DNA from: Elephas maximus indicus
Lineage: Eukaryota > Chordata > Mammalia > Proboscidea > Elephantidae
Direction: 5' to 3'
NCBI RefSeq assembly: GCF_024166365.1
Contig: NC_064820.1
Coordinates: forward strand, 144,046,001 to 144,110,000
DNA: 64,000 nt
Below are positions 54,660 to 64,000 of this stretch, in pieces. A program made the position numbers and the translations under genes. The notes beneath the pieces were generated by a model. It saw nothing but the letters and a program-made list of their open reading frames with translations, was not told where the DNA came from and made no database searches. The first letter of the stretch is position 1, and the number at the start of each line of letters is the position of its first letter.

Positions 54660-55275
54660 GGGAAGCGCAGACAGTCCACATTTCCCTCTGTGAACAGTTC
54701 CCCATCTCGATTTCCCCTCCTCTGCGCTTTGCCAGGCTTCTTCCCTCAGCCTAGCGATCCTGGCGCGGCGTTAATCTGGACGGGCACCTACCGCTCCCGG
54801 CCGTGTCCCAGGCGGGCCAAGCCTGCCGTCTCCAAACGTCCGGGCTCTAAGCAGCCCCTCGGGAGCGACGAGGCCCGTGAGGCAGGGCGCGGGAGAGTCG
54901 CCAGGCGAGCGAAGTCCTCCGAGGTTTAAGTGTCAGCGCGTCTCCAAGAGGGTGGGGACTCCCCGGTACCAACTGCCGCGCGTCGGGGCTTGGCTGGCTC
55001 GGCCGAGCGCAGGGGGCGGTGGCGGTGGGAACGGGCTTTGCGGCCACCACGTCCCGGACAACCCCCCTCGCCAAACCCGAGGGGAAGTCACTGGCTGTGG
55101 CGCCGCGTAACTTCCAGGCAAGTACTGGGACCGCGGGCGGGAGCCGCCGCCGGGGACACCGGTGGGCTTGGAGGCCGGGCAGCCCGGCGCAACCTGCCCA
55201 GGGGATGGACCCGGCGGCGCGGCAGCGGGACAGGGGCGCTCCTGTCTGAGAGGGTCCAGGGCAGGCCAGCTCCGT
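54660..55275 (+). promoter_or_regulatory. TICAM2: CpG island, probable TICAM2 promoter and non-coding first exon
   Basis: A 600-bp GC-rich island with many CpG (for example 'ggcgcggcgttaatctgga' and 'ggcggtggcggtgggaac'), unlike its AT-rich surroundings. It lies about 20 kb downstream of TMED7 on the same side as the expected TICAM2 gene. In mammals TICAM2 follows TMED7 in the same orientation, has non-coding 5' sequence, and is linked to it by readthrough transcripts. The island is seen directly. Its assignment to TICAM2 is inferred from gene order. Long overlapping open frames on both strands here are the usual side effect of high GC. Confidence 0.55.
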
Positions 55276-55780
55276 CATTGTAGTCAGTTACTCGGAAGGG
55301 AAAATCTACACAACTTTCTCATTTTCTTGTTTCGTTTTGACTAGAAAACCTATTTTGTTAAAGAAACCTTAGAACCACAAGCAAATAGGCCATCGTCTTA
55401 AATGTCTTTAACGGCTCTGCTTGAGCCTCAGCGGAACAGAGCCAATGCTGAAGGTTTTGGGTTGAGTGTCTCATTTGGTTTCTTGTCCAAAAACTAAGTT
55501 GGATAAAAATAACCTGAGCTGGCAACTGTGAGCTAGTCGCCGCTATTACATTAGTTAGGAACTTCCCAACTTTTTAAGGCAGTAAACTTAGAAAAAGTGT
55601 TAGTTTTAAAAAATATGATTCTTACATTTTTAACACTTCAGTCAGTGTGTTGATTACCAATGGAGTTAAACAACTCCATTTTTTAATGTAATTTTTGAAT
55701 CTTGCTTCTAATAGTGAAGAAAAAATTCTTTACACCAAATCAGAAAATAGATGAGAAAGTACGGAATAATGACTTACCTA
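55276..55780. other. Unique sequence after the CpG island
   Basis: No feature supported. If the island is the TICAM2 promoter, this would be its first intron. Confidence 0.4.
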
Positions 55781-55882
55781 CTTTTTTTTTTTTTTTTTTT
55801 TGCTGGTTTTTGCATGTGTGTGGTAAGAATATACATAAAACATTTGCCAATTCAACCACTTTTACATGTATAATTCAGTGAC

Positions 55883-56048
55883 CAGAAACCCTGGTGGCAT
55901 AGCGGTTAAGTGCTACAGCCACTAACCAAAAGGTTGGCAGTTTGAATCCACCAGGTGCAACTTGGAAACTCTATGGGGGCAGTTCTACTCTGTGGTATAG
56001 GGTCACTATGAGTCGAAATCGACTCTACCGCAACTTTTTTTTTTTTTT
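55883..56048 (+). mobile_element. AfroSINE with target duplication
   Basis: 'cagaaaccctggtggcatag' to a T-run, flanked by TAATTCAGTGAC (55871-55882 and 56049-56060) in the old L1. Confidence 0.93.
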
Positions 56049-56129
56049 TAATTCAGTGACATTGATTACATTCTTCATGTTGTGCCACCATCCTTTTCCA
56101 CATTATTCTATCCTCATTAACATAATCTC

Positions 56130-56745
56130 AATCAGAGGTGGGTTATCCAATAGGCAAAGTAAACATGGTGGTTAGCCAACAATAACTTACGTGAGGGACA
56201 TGCTTCATAGTTCAATCATGTATAGGAGACTAATGGGGACACCAGCCAAAAAGCAGAGAAGGCAGGAAGGGACAGGAAAATTGGACTAATCCAAACAGGG
56301 AACATGGGTGGAGAAGGGGAGAGTGTTGACGCATCACAGGTTGGCAACCAATGTCATAAAATAACTTGTGTATTAACTTTACTGAGAAATGAATTAGCTC
56401 TGTAAACTTTGACCTAAATCACAATTAAAAAGAAAAAAAAACTAGGAAAAACAAATAGAAAGAAAAACCTTTACCTTTATCTTGCTTACCAGATCCTCTG
56501 TAGTGAACAATTTCACATTTTCACCACATCAAAGATTCTGCTTCCGATTATGGCTGGCATCTGTCTTTCTCTCAACCCCACAGCACCTTCCTACAGAATC
56601 AAAGCATCTTTTCAAATTTATGATCTCCGACAGGGGGATGACCCACATGAAACTGGTCACTACAGATTAGTAAGTAAGCACAGGTAAGCCAGTGCTTACA
56701 TTGCCTGTAGTAATCCAACCCTGATCTCAATGCTTCCTAAGCAAT
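56130..56745. repeat. Palindromic repeat, second copy, carrying an L1 insertion
   Basis: One arm-like piece ('ggttatccaataggcaaagt', about 56137) and the inner arms 'ctgtagtgaacaatttcac' (56499-56517) and 'cactacagattagtaagtaa' (from about 56658) parallel the cleaner palindrome at 62372-62540. The middle, of about 140 bp, is different. The family is not recognised. Confidence 0.55.
56215..56440 (+). mobile_element. L1 3' end fragment
   Basis: 'gaaggcaggaagggacagga', then 'gagctctgtaaactttgacc'-type sequence and 'cacaattaaaaagaaaaa', matches the last 200 bp of the L1 at 15.7-15.89 kb, on the + strand with its A-tail. Confidence 0.75.
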
Positions 56746-57180
56746 AACTCCTCCATCCCCTCCCCCTCCCACCTCTGATTGCCACTAATTAGCTTTGGTT
56801 TCTATATAATTGCTATTTCATATGAGTGAGGTCATACAGTGTTTGTCCTTTTGTGACTGATTTCACTTGGCATTATGTTTTCAATGTTCATCCATATTGT
56901 AGCATGTATCAAGACTTCATTTCTTTTTATGGATGAGCAATATGCCATTGTGTACATACGCCACATTTTGTTTATCTGTTCATCTATCAATGGACATTTC
57001 AGTTGTCTCCAACTTTCAGCTATTGTGAATAGTGCTACAGTGACAAACAGGTTTCTGTTTGTGTTCCTGCTTTCATTTCTTTTAAGGATATACTCAGGAT
57101 TGGGATTTCTGGGTCATATGGTAGTTCTGTGTACAACTTTTTGAGTAACTGCCAAACTTTTCCATAGTGGCTGTACTGAC

Positions 57181-57479
57181 TTACCTACTTTTGAAGCAAA
57201 GTAAATGATGTTGCTCATGTGTCCAATCGTATGGAACTTGAAGTAGAAACCACATTTATGCTGTTGAATCAATTACACCTCATCTGTTGAGGCATTTGCA
57301 CCTCATGGTAGTTTTATTTATTTACTTAACAAGTATTTGCTGATAAATTTCTAGGCTTTAAAGAATCACGCCTAGACTGTACATCACCTTCTAGGTCCCA
57401 CCCCATTTCTTTTTATATACACTCTGTCTGAAAGACTTGCCTCTACTCAGTTTCCACTTTTTCTATTTCCTCGTCCACC
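57181..57479. other. Gene-free sequence
   Basis: Nothing supported. Confidence 0.35.
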
Positions 57480-57870
57480 CTCTCATCTCAGACCTTTTCT
57501 TCCCATTACCCTAACTGTCAATGTCACCAGTGACCATCTTGCCAAATCCAACGTCTATGCACAGTTCTCATCTTTTCTGACCCCTCAGTAGAGTTCGATA
57601 CAATCCATCGCTCCCTCTTCCTTGCTATTCTTCCTTTACTTGGCTTCCAGGTCACCACATTGTTCTGCATTTCCTTCTACCTCTCTGGTCACTCCTGTGC
57701 CTCCTTTTCTCAACCACTAAATGTTAGAGAGCCACTGGCTGTATTCTCTTTCTAGTCATAATTCGTGAGTTGCCATCAAATTCTGTGGCTATAAATGCCC
57801 GTCTATAAGTTGGTGACTTCCAAGTTTTTGTCTCAAGCATTACTTTCTTCTGAGCTACAGAAGCATATAT
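57480..57870 (+). mobile_element. L2 LINE remnant (reverse-transcriptase region)
   Basis: 'tcttttctgacccctcagta', 'catcgctccctcttccttgc' and 'ttacttggcttccaggtcac' follow the L2 pol order on the + strand. Confidence 0.65.
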
Positions 57871-58024
57871 CCAGCTGCTTATTCAACATTCCACTTGGAT
57901 GTCTAATAGATATTTAAACTTAGTATATCCAAAACAGAATTACGGATACCACACCTACGTACTCCTCCTTTCTGCTCCCCTCTCAGTTACCTTCCTTATC
58001 TCAGTACAGGTTACCACCACCATT

Positions 58025-58167
58025 CATATAGCAAACCATAGGATTTCCTTTATATATAATCTTTACAGGAGCAGATCGCCAGATCTTTTCTCTCACAGAG
58101 CCGCTGGTGGGTTTCAACTGCCCAGCTTTCGGTGAGTAGCAGCCAAGTACTTAATCATTGCACCAGG
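58025..58167 (-). mobile_element. AfroSINE, partial
   Basis: The body and head complement are present ('tataatctttacaggagcag', 'ggtgagtagcagccaagtac'), while the tail is missing. Confidence 0.75.
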
Positions 58168-59083
58168 TATATTAAAAAGGCAGGTGAGAAAGGGAAAGAG
58201 AGGAGTTGAATTATGGGGATGAGGGCAGAGAAGTGACAGTCACACTGACTCATCAAAAAGTATCAAATTGACTGAAATACTGCAGATTTCAGAACCTCTG
58301 TGTACTGGCACTTCACTTCATTGGTGTCCCAGGGATTACTGCCATAATCCTGTTGTAACAAGATCTTTCTTACTGACCTTCTGGCGTGGGTTGCTGTTAC
58401 ATATTGAACATCATTCTCTAGTATTCTGTGAAGATTATGGTACATTTAAAACATTGTTGGTTACTAGGGCTCTCTGATATTAGAAATGCACAACGATCTT
58501 TCTTTTGAGCCTCATTTTGGTAAGAGGTACAGTTTGCCCTTAAATTTCATGCTTCACAAATGCTCTTCCTAGTTTGAAGAAAATTTGCTTTTTAATACCA
58601 GTTCTCATTTTTAAATATAGAAAATGAAAGAAAAATATCATCCAGTTTACCGAAAGGAATATGCAATAATTTTCAGTTCCTTGGCAATTTTTTTGCTTTA
58701 ACAGGAAGCAATAGTCTTCTATTTGGAGACTTTCTGAATGGTACCAGTAACAGGTAGTTTTAATGGGAAGAAGAAAAAATAAGGCACTGGTTCAAAGAAC
58801 ATTAAACATGTTTCTAAGATTTGCAGTGCCTTACCCAATATCAGAATTGTCTAGTTTTTATGGAAAGATTCAGTTTTCTGAATCATACAAACAAAAAGAA
58901 AAAAACGGGCGATGGAATACAGTTAACCAGGAGATGGGCTGGATTGTGCAGATATGGCACATAAAGATACTACATGGATGTCAAGCTCACATGACTTCTA
59001 TTTTAAAACATAAAGCTAGAAAGGAACTACTTTTATTCACAAAAAATAGTTTTTGATATTGTATAATTATTGTAGAAAAAGGA
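58168..59083. other. Gene-free AT-rich sequence
   Basis: No feature supported. The 97-codon frame at 58763-59056 has no recognisable family. Confidence 0.4.
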
Positions 59084-59140
59084 TATGTGTGCATATATAT
59101 ATCCACACATACATATCTATACACACACATACATCTACTG
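59084..59140. repeat. (CA/TA)n simple repeat
   Basis: Alternating 'atatatatatccacacatac' and 'acacacacatacat' dinucleotides. Confidence 0.7.
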
Positions 59141-59239
59141 TCCACAGATAACCGGCATTACCTATTTGATATACTTCTTTGCAATCTATCTTCTCTGTGT
59201 TTTGGTTTACAAAGCTGAGATAATACTGTATATGCTATT

Positions 59240-59431
59240 GTATAAAAAACCTGTTGCTGTCGAGTCGATTCTGACTCATAGCAACCCAGTAGTGACCCTA
59301 CAGGACAGAGTAGAACTGCCCTGTAGTGTTTCTAAGGCTGTAATCTTTACCCATGGAGTGGCAGTTGGGTTCGAACCACCAACCTTTCAGTTAGCAGCTG
59401 AGCGCTTAACCACTGCACCCCCAGGACTCCT
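59240..59431 (-). mobile_element. AfroSINE with target duplication
   Basis: 'cctgttgctgtcgagtcgat' to 'accactgcacccccaggact', flanked by TATGCTATT (59231-59239 and 59432-59440). Confidence 0.92.
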
Positions 59432-59799
59432 TATGCTATTATATAGTCTACTATTTTCACTTATTATGGAAGCATTTTCTCATGTCATTAAAATTATTCA
59501 TAATGTTCATAAACATTTTTGGTTTCATAGGATTAAATCATATGAATCACATGACATAATTTATGTTGTTGTTCCCCAGTTTTTGGAAGCTTCGATTGTC
59601 TATCCAGCAGAATTTGACTAGCTTATGACACTCGGTACAAGTTCTCTAATGATAAGAAAATATAGTCATTTAACTCATACTTCAAAATTGCAACACAATT
59701 TCTCCATAGATCCTGTGGTTGACGAAGTAATAAAAGACCCATGAAAACCCACGGAGGAGGGGTGGGGCTGAGGGAGCAAAGGGGAGAGAGGCATGAAAT

Positions 59800-60790
59800 G
59801 AGGTTGGAGCTGAAGGAGCCAGATCATGCAGGGCATTGTTTGTCATATTAAGACATTTTTATTCTAAATGCAATAGGAAGCCAGCGCAGGGTTGTAAAAG
59901 AGAGTAACTCGATCAGATGTATGTACTGTATTAAAAAAGATCAGTATGGCTGCTGAGTGGAGAATGGATTAGATTGACCAAGAGTGGACATAGGAGACGG
60001 TGAAGTAGACCAAGTGAGAGCTGTTGATCTAGGGTAAAGATGGCACAGAGGAAAAGTGGAACCGTTTGAGATGTATTTTGGAGGTTGAATGACAGCTTGG
60101 AAGCAAAGGTATAGAAGAGGAAGAGGGAGATGTCAGTGATGCCTCAGGTTTCTGGCTACAGTAACTGGTCAAGTGATGATGCCATTTACCATGATGGAGG
60201 AATCTGTAAAAATGAAATGGAAGCTACCTCCCAGGTCAGCAGAAGACAAGAGTGCTGTGCAATACATATCGTAAGAGATACGAACATAATATTATAGGCA
60301 TAAAAAGAGGAGCACTGAATTCACCCTGGAGATAAAAGGAAATGTTTTCAGACAAATATAATACTTGAGCTGTGTCTTGAAACATAAATGGAGATATTCG
60401 TGTAGTTGTGTGGTGGTGAGGAGGAGTATATTCCAAGCATGGGGAACACAGAGGCAGGAAATACCGGGACATGTTTGGATGATTACAAATAGTTGGATAT
60501 TGTAGCTCTGAAGAGATACTTGAGAATGTGGAAGAAGCACATTCAGATAAAAGTTGGGACTGGATCATAGAGGGCCTGGATTGTTATCCTAATGAGTCTG
60601 AATATTTTTCTTGAAGGTATAAGGGAATCTTTAAACAAGAGAATAACAGGATCAGGTTTCTACTACAAAAAGAACTTTCTGAAGATAATGAAAAGGGGAG
60701 AAGACTGGGAGGTAATGAAAACAGATATTGCGGAAACTTACAGTAATCTAAAGATGAATGATTAGGTCTTGAACTAAGAATAAGCTAGGG
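59800..60790. repeat. Ancient interspersed repeat, class not assigned (two partial copies)
   Basis: 'gccagatcatgcagggcatt', 'aggaagccagcgcagggttg' and 'gtaactcgatcagatgtatg' are followed by a second, similar series after 60240 ('ggactggatcatagagggcc', 'caagagaataacaggatcag'). Same type as 22100-22690. Confidence 0.5.
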
Positions 60791-60959
60791 CATGGAGAGA
60801 ATGGGAAAGATCTGACAAAAATTTAGGAGACAATTACTAGTCAGACTTCAAGATTAGTTGGGTGAAGGTATGGGGGGTTGGTTTGAATGAAGGAGGAGAA
60901 TGTGAGAATTATTTCTAGACTTCTGTATTGGTAGGTAGATAGTATGTTATTATCATTGA

Positions 60960-61305
60960 CTTGGGGGCAGTGCTGGTTCAGAAGTAGCCTTCCACCTGAG
61001 TGACCAGGGTTTGATTCACGGCCAGTGCACCTCATGCACAGCCAATACCTGTCTGTTAGTGGCAGCTTGCATGTTGCTGTGATGCTGAACAGGTTTCAGC
61101 AGAGCTTCCAGACTAAGACAGACTAGGAAGAAAAGCCTAGCGATCTACTTCTAAAAATCAACCAGTGAAAACCCTATGGATCACAACGGTCTAATCTGCA
61201 ACCCATCACGGGGATGGCACAGGACCAGGCAGCTTTTCTTTCTGTTTTGTATGGGGTACCTATGAGTCAAGGCAACTCTATGGCAGCTAACAACAACATC
61301 ACTGA
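60960..61305 (+). mobile_element. tRNA-Gly-headed SINE, full length
   Basis: The head at about 60965-61034 resembles tRNA-Gly ('cagtgctggttcagaagtag', 'ccagggtttgattcacggcc', 'agtgcacct'), including a B-box-like gggtttgattc. A body of about 190 bp follows ('ctgaacaggtttcagcagag', 'ccagtgaaaaccctatggat'). The tail is the RTE type ('ggatggcacaggaccaggca' to 'gctaacaacaacatc'). It is distinct from the commoner AfroSINE in head and body but shares the tail. Confidence 0.8.
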
Positions 61306-62140
61306 TTGGAATATCGGAGGCAGAGCAGATTGAAGAGGAAAGTTTGACTCACTGATTGATCCATCTTGTACCCATCCATTCATCCATCCATGTATCCTAC
61401 AAACATTTATTGAGTACATTGTGGGTCAGACACTATTGATTTGACCCAATAAGAAAGCCTTTGTCAACAGAGGGAGGGGCCATTGCAATCCCAGTTTGGT
61501 GTCTGTCACTTGTATTTGCTTTTGTGGCCAGACCTCCATCAGAATCATTTCAGAGTAGTATGCAGAGCCACGAATGCTGTAAGTAAAAACCTCAAGAGGA
61601 GACAGGAGCACTAACTGAATCAGAGCTCTATCATTTCAGGTAGAGATGAGCTTGTCCATCTCTGAAAAATCTCCTAAAGTCATCATATGCCTTCAGCTAT
61701 AGTTTGTTCCAGTTCACACAATTGTTGGTTAATCATTCGAGGCTACAGGGATACTTATGATGGCCTTCTTATGCCAGAGGAGTTCCACCACTTCCTAATT
61801 GTCTGCTGATCTTTATATCCTGTTTCCTTGATCATTTCCTGAAGGTACTTTTAGCCAACAATTGTATTTTAACATCCATCATATTTCTTTGTGGCAGGTC
61901 CAGCACTATCACTTACACTCATTTAGTCAGTCAGTATGTGTCAAAACTGTTTGCTGGAAAACAAAATTTTAGCACACAGTAAAAGTAAAAAGACCTTATC
62001 AAGTTGCCGTTCAAACTGAGGAAGGCTCAGCAAGTTGGGCAAGTTTGTGCTTATTGGCTGAGAACCAGCAATACAACTCAGTCTCTTAAACTGACTAATC
62101 CACTAAAGAAAAATGTGTAACTCTGCTGTTTGGTATTTTT
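61306..62140. other. Gene-free sequence
   Basis: No gene. 'catccattcatccatccatg' near 61375 is a short simple repeat next to a possible MIR/L2 scrap ('aaacatttattgagtaca'). Confidence 0.45.
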
Positions 62141-62158
62141 ATGGATTTAAATATATAT

Positions 62159-62160
<2 letters not shown>

Positions 62161-62190
<30 letters not shown>
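62161..62190. repeat. (GT)15 microsatellite
   Basis: Uninterrupted GT dinucleotides. Confidence 0.95.
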
Positions 62191-62192
<2 letters not shown>

Positions 62193-62371
62193 CTGTTTAT
62201 ACGTCTCAAGCTGGATTAATTGGTCTTCCCCATCCCCACCTTACCCTGCTTATATTACTTTGCTCAGTGAATAACACCCCCCCCCCACCCCAAGTTACAC
62301 AAGGCACAGGCTTGGGTAGCATCCCGTCTCTTCCCTTTTTGTCTCCCTCCATTACTGCCCTGTCTTCCCCA

Positions 62372-62540
62372 GGACAGATTACCCAATAAACAAGGTATGT
62401 ACAGGTTAATTTCTGCTTACTTACTAATCTGTAGTGAACAATTTCACACGAGTTTCAGAAACCCATGACATTTTTCACTACAGATTAGTAAGTAAACACA
62501 AGTTAGCTCGTGTATACCTTGCTTACTGGTTAATCTGCCC
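62372..62540. repeat. 169-bp palindromic repeat (MITE-like), unrecognised family
   Basis: The two halves are inverted copies. The outer arms 'cagatta..caaggtat' (from 62375) pair with 'ataccttg..taatctg' (to 62537). The inner arms 'gcttacttactaatctgtag' (from 62415) pair with 'ctacagattagtaagtaaac' (to 62497), matching at 23 of 24 positions over the full inner arm. A loop of about 35 bp lies at 62439-62473. Fragments of the same sequence are at 56130-56745. Confidence 0.75.
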
Positions 62541-62645
62541 TTTCCCCCCTCTCACTTCTTATTTCTCACCTGGATTGTTACAACAGCATCTCAACTGATT
62601 GTTCTCCCAGTCTAGGGCATTACAATCCTCTAGCCTAGTCTTGTA
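62541..62645 (+). mobile_element. L2 3' remnant
   Basis: 'tttctcacctggattgttac' and 'aacagcatctcaactgattg' match the L2 3' region. It continues at 63885 after the SINE and RTE insertions. Confidence 0.6.
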
Positions 62646-62649
62646 AAAA

Positions 62650-62838
62650 GAAAAACCAAACCTTTGCCTTAGAGTTGATTCCAGCTCATACTGACGCTAT
62701 AGGACAGGGTAGAACTACCTCATTGGGTTTCCTAGCCTATAATCTTTACAGAAGCATACTACCACATTTTTCTCCCGTGGAGCAGCTTGTGAGCTTGAAC
62801 AAGCCGAGCACTTACCCAGTGCATGACCAGGGATCCTT
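62650..62838 (-). mobile_element. AfroSINE
   Basis: 'accaaacctttgccttagag' to 'gtgcatgaccagggatcc', a diverged - strand copy inserted in the L2. Confidence 0.85.
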
Positions 62839-62844
62839 AGTCTT

Positions 62845-63884
62845 GGTGCTGTTGTTGTTAAGTGCTGTAAAGTCGGTTATGTACAACAGAATGAAACACT
62901 GCCTGATCCTGCGCCATCCTCACCGTTGTTGTCATGCTTGAGCCCATTGTTGCAGTCATTGTGTCAATCCATCTCGTTGAGCGTCTTCTTCTTTTCCACT
63001 GATGCTCCACTTTACCAAGCATGATGTGCTTTTCCAGGGACTGGTCCCCCCTGATAACATGTCCAAAGTACATGGGACGAGGTCTTGCCATCCTTGCTTC
63101 TAGGAGCATTGTTTTACTTCTTCCAAGACAGATTTGTGCATTCCTTTGACAGTCCATGATGCAATTCAAAGGGGTCAATTCTTCTTAGGTCTTCCTTATT
63201 CATTGCCTAGTTTTCACATGCATATGAGGCAATTGAAAATATCATGGCTTGGGTCAGGCACACCTTGGTCTTTGCTTTTCAACCCTTTAAAGAGGTCTTT
63301 TGCAGCACATTTGCCCATGCAATGCATCTTTTGATTTCTTGACTGCTGCTTTCATGGGTGTTGATTGTGTACACAAGTAAAATGAAATCCTTGACAACTT
63401 CAATCTTTTCTCCATGTATCATGATGTTGCTCATTGGTCCAGTTGTGAGGATTTTTGTTTTCTTTATGTTGAGGTGCAATCCACACTGAAGGCTGTGGTC
63501 TTTGATCTTCATCAGTAAGTGCTTCAAGTCCTCTTCACTTTCAGCAAGCTAGGTTGTGTAATCTGCTATAAAGCATGTTGCTAATGAGTCTTCCTCCAAA
63601 CCTGATGTCCATTCTTCTTCATATAGCCCAGCTTCTCAAATTATTTGCTCAGCATACAGATTGAATAGGTGTGGTGAAAGGATACAATCCTGACACACAC
63701 CTTTCATGACCTTAAACCACGTAGTATCCACTTGTTCTGTTAAAACGACTGCCTGTTGATCTATGTTTATCCCTCCCATCTTCTTTTGATGCTTCCTGCA
63801 TCGTTTAATATTTTCTCTGTAGAATCCTTCAATACTGCAACTTGAGGCTTGAATTTTTTTCTTCAGTCTTGTTACTACAACCAT
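62845..63884 (-). mobile_element. RTE LINE, internally deleted
   Basis: The 3' tail starts at about 62850 ('tgctgttgttgttaagtgct'). Translated pieces on the - strand include RPRPMYFGHVIRGDQSLEKH, STRWIDTMTATM and a reverse-transcriptase part (AVVLTEQVDTTWFKVMKGVC). Compared with 39333-41722 it lacks about 600 bp between 63765 and the 5' end. It shows the RTE sequence without the LTR found at 40200. Confidence 0.82.
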
Positions 63885-63984
63885 TTTAACCCATCTAAAA
63901 CAACTCAGATTATGTCACTCCCCTCTGAATATGTACCAGAGGCTCTCGGTCTGCCGACATGATCAAATCCAATATATTAGGTCA
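63885..63984 (+). mobile_element. L2 3' remnant, continued
   Basis: 'aaaacaactcagattatgtc' and 'actcccctctgaatatgtac' continue the L2 begun at 62541. Confidence 0.6.
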
Positions 63985-64000
63985 TGTCTTAGTTATCTGG
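63985..64000 (-). mobile_element. Start of another MaLR-like LTR, cut by window end
   Basis: 'tgtcttagttatctgg' is the left terminus seen at 2569, 32525 and 40200. The rest lies outside the window. Confidence 0.7.

Larger units (their letters stand above)
55781..57180 (-). mobile_element. Old L1 3' region, interrupted
   Basis: Two parts of an ancient L1 on the - strand, about 55781-56110 ('aagaatatacataaaacatt') and 56790-57180 ('gtgaggtcatacagtgtttg', 'gccattgtgtacatacgcca', 'ggatttctgggtcatatggt'). Between them lie a SINE, a palindromic repeat and an L1 3' fragment. No frame survives. Confidence 0.6.

Noticed and set aside
54531-55283. Several overlapping open frames of 117-143 codons on both strands
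   Set aside because: They are a by-product of high GC in the CpG island. They overlap in all frames and show no domain.
54660-64000. TICAM2 coding exon
   Set aside because: No frame in the window shows a TIR domain. Only the candidate promoter island is present.

Overview
This is a mammalian genomic window, and its repeats point to an afrotherian (elephant, manatee, hyrax and relatives). The main diagnostic is a tRNA-like SINE present in about twenty copies. Its head reads like 'ccctggtggtgcagtggtt' and its tail like 'gggtcgctatgagtcgg', which is the AfroSINE pattern. A second SINE with a tRNA-Gly-like head, RTE (BovB-type) LINEs whose 3' end matches the SINE tails, and a long L1 with a GC-rich tandem-repeat 5' region fit the same clade. 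The species cannot be fixed from the window alone.

Only one protein-coding gene can be supported: TMED7, a p24-family cargo receptor of the early secretory pathway. It lies on the + strand in three coding exons (21137-21328, 27309-27554, 33572-33808) with in-phase GT/AG junctions, and encodes an intact 224-residue protein. A CpG-island promoter with GC boxes and three clustered ETS motifs lies immediately upstream (about 20.56-21.33 kb). The nearest polyadenylation signal is at 34230, and longer 3' ends are possible. In other mammals TICAM2 lies downstream of TMED7 on the same strand. A second CpG island at 54.7-55.27 kb fits its promoter and non-coding first exon, but no TICAM2 coding sequence is in the window.

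Layout: 1-3.8 kb is intergenic with old L2-like sequence and one MaLR-like LTR. 3.83-15.9 kb is a nest: a nearly full-length 8-kb L1 (- strand) inserted in an older 5'-truncated L1 (+ strand) that also carries two SINEs. 15.9-20.5 kb holds old L1, MaLR and MIR sequence and SINEs. 20.5-34.3 kb is TMED7, with an L1 3' end, two LTR types and many SINEs in its introns. 34.3-36.9 kb is mostly unique AT-rich sequence. 36.9-43.75 kb is old L1 interrupted by an RTE LINE that is itself interrupted by an LTR. 43.75-54.6 kb is gene-free with a SINE-in-LTR-in-SINE nest, RTE fragments and a 1-kb LTR. 54.66-55.28 kb is the second CpG island. 55.3-64 kb is L1/L2 remnants, SINEs, an unrecognised palindromic repeat family, an RTE copy and the start of another LTR at the window edge.

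The most informative observations are the nested insertions with readable target-site duplications. They date the MaLR-like LTR family as active after the Afrotheria-specific SINEs and RTE. The same nests reveal a tRNA-Gly SINE split by an LTR, tandem 216-bp units in the L1 5' region, and a palindromic repeat I cannot name. No new protein-coding system was found.
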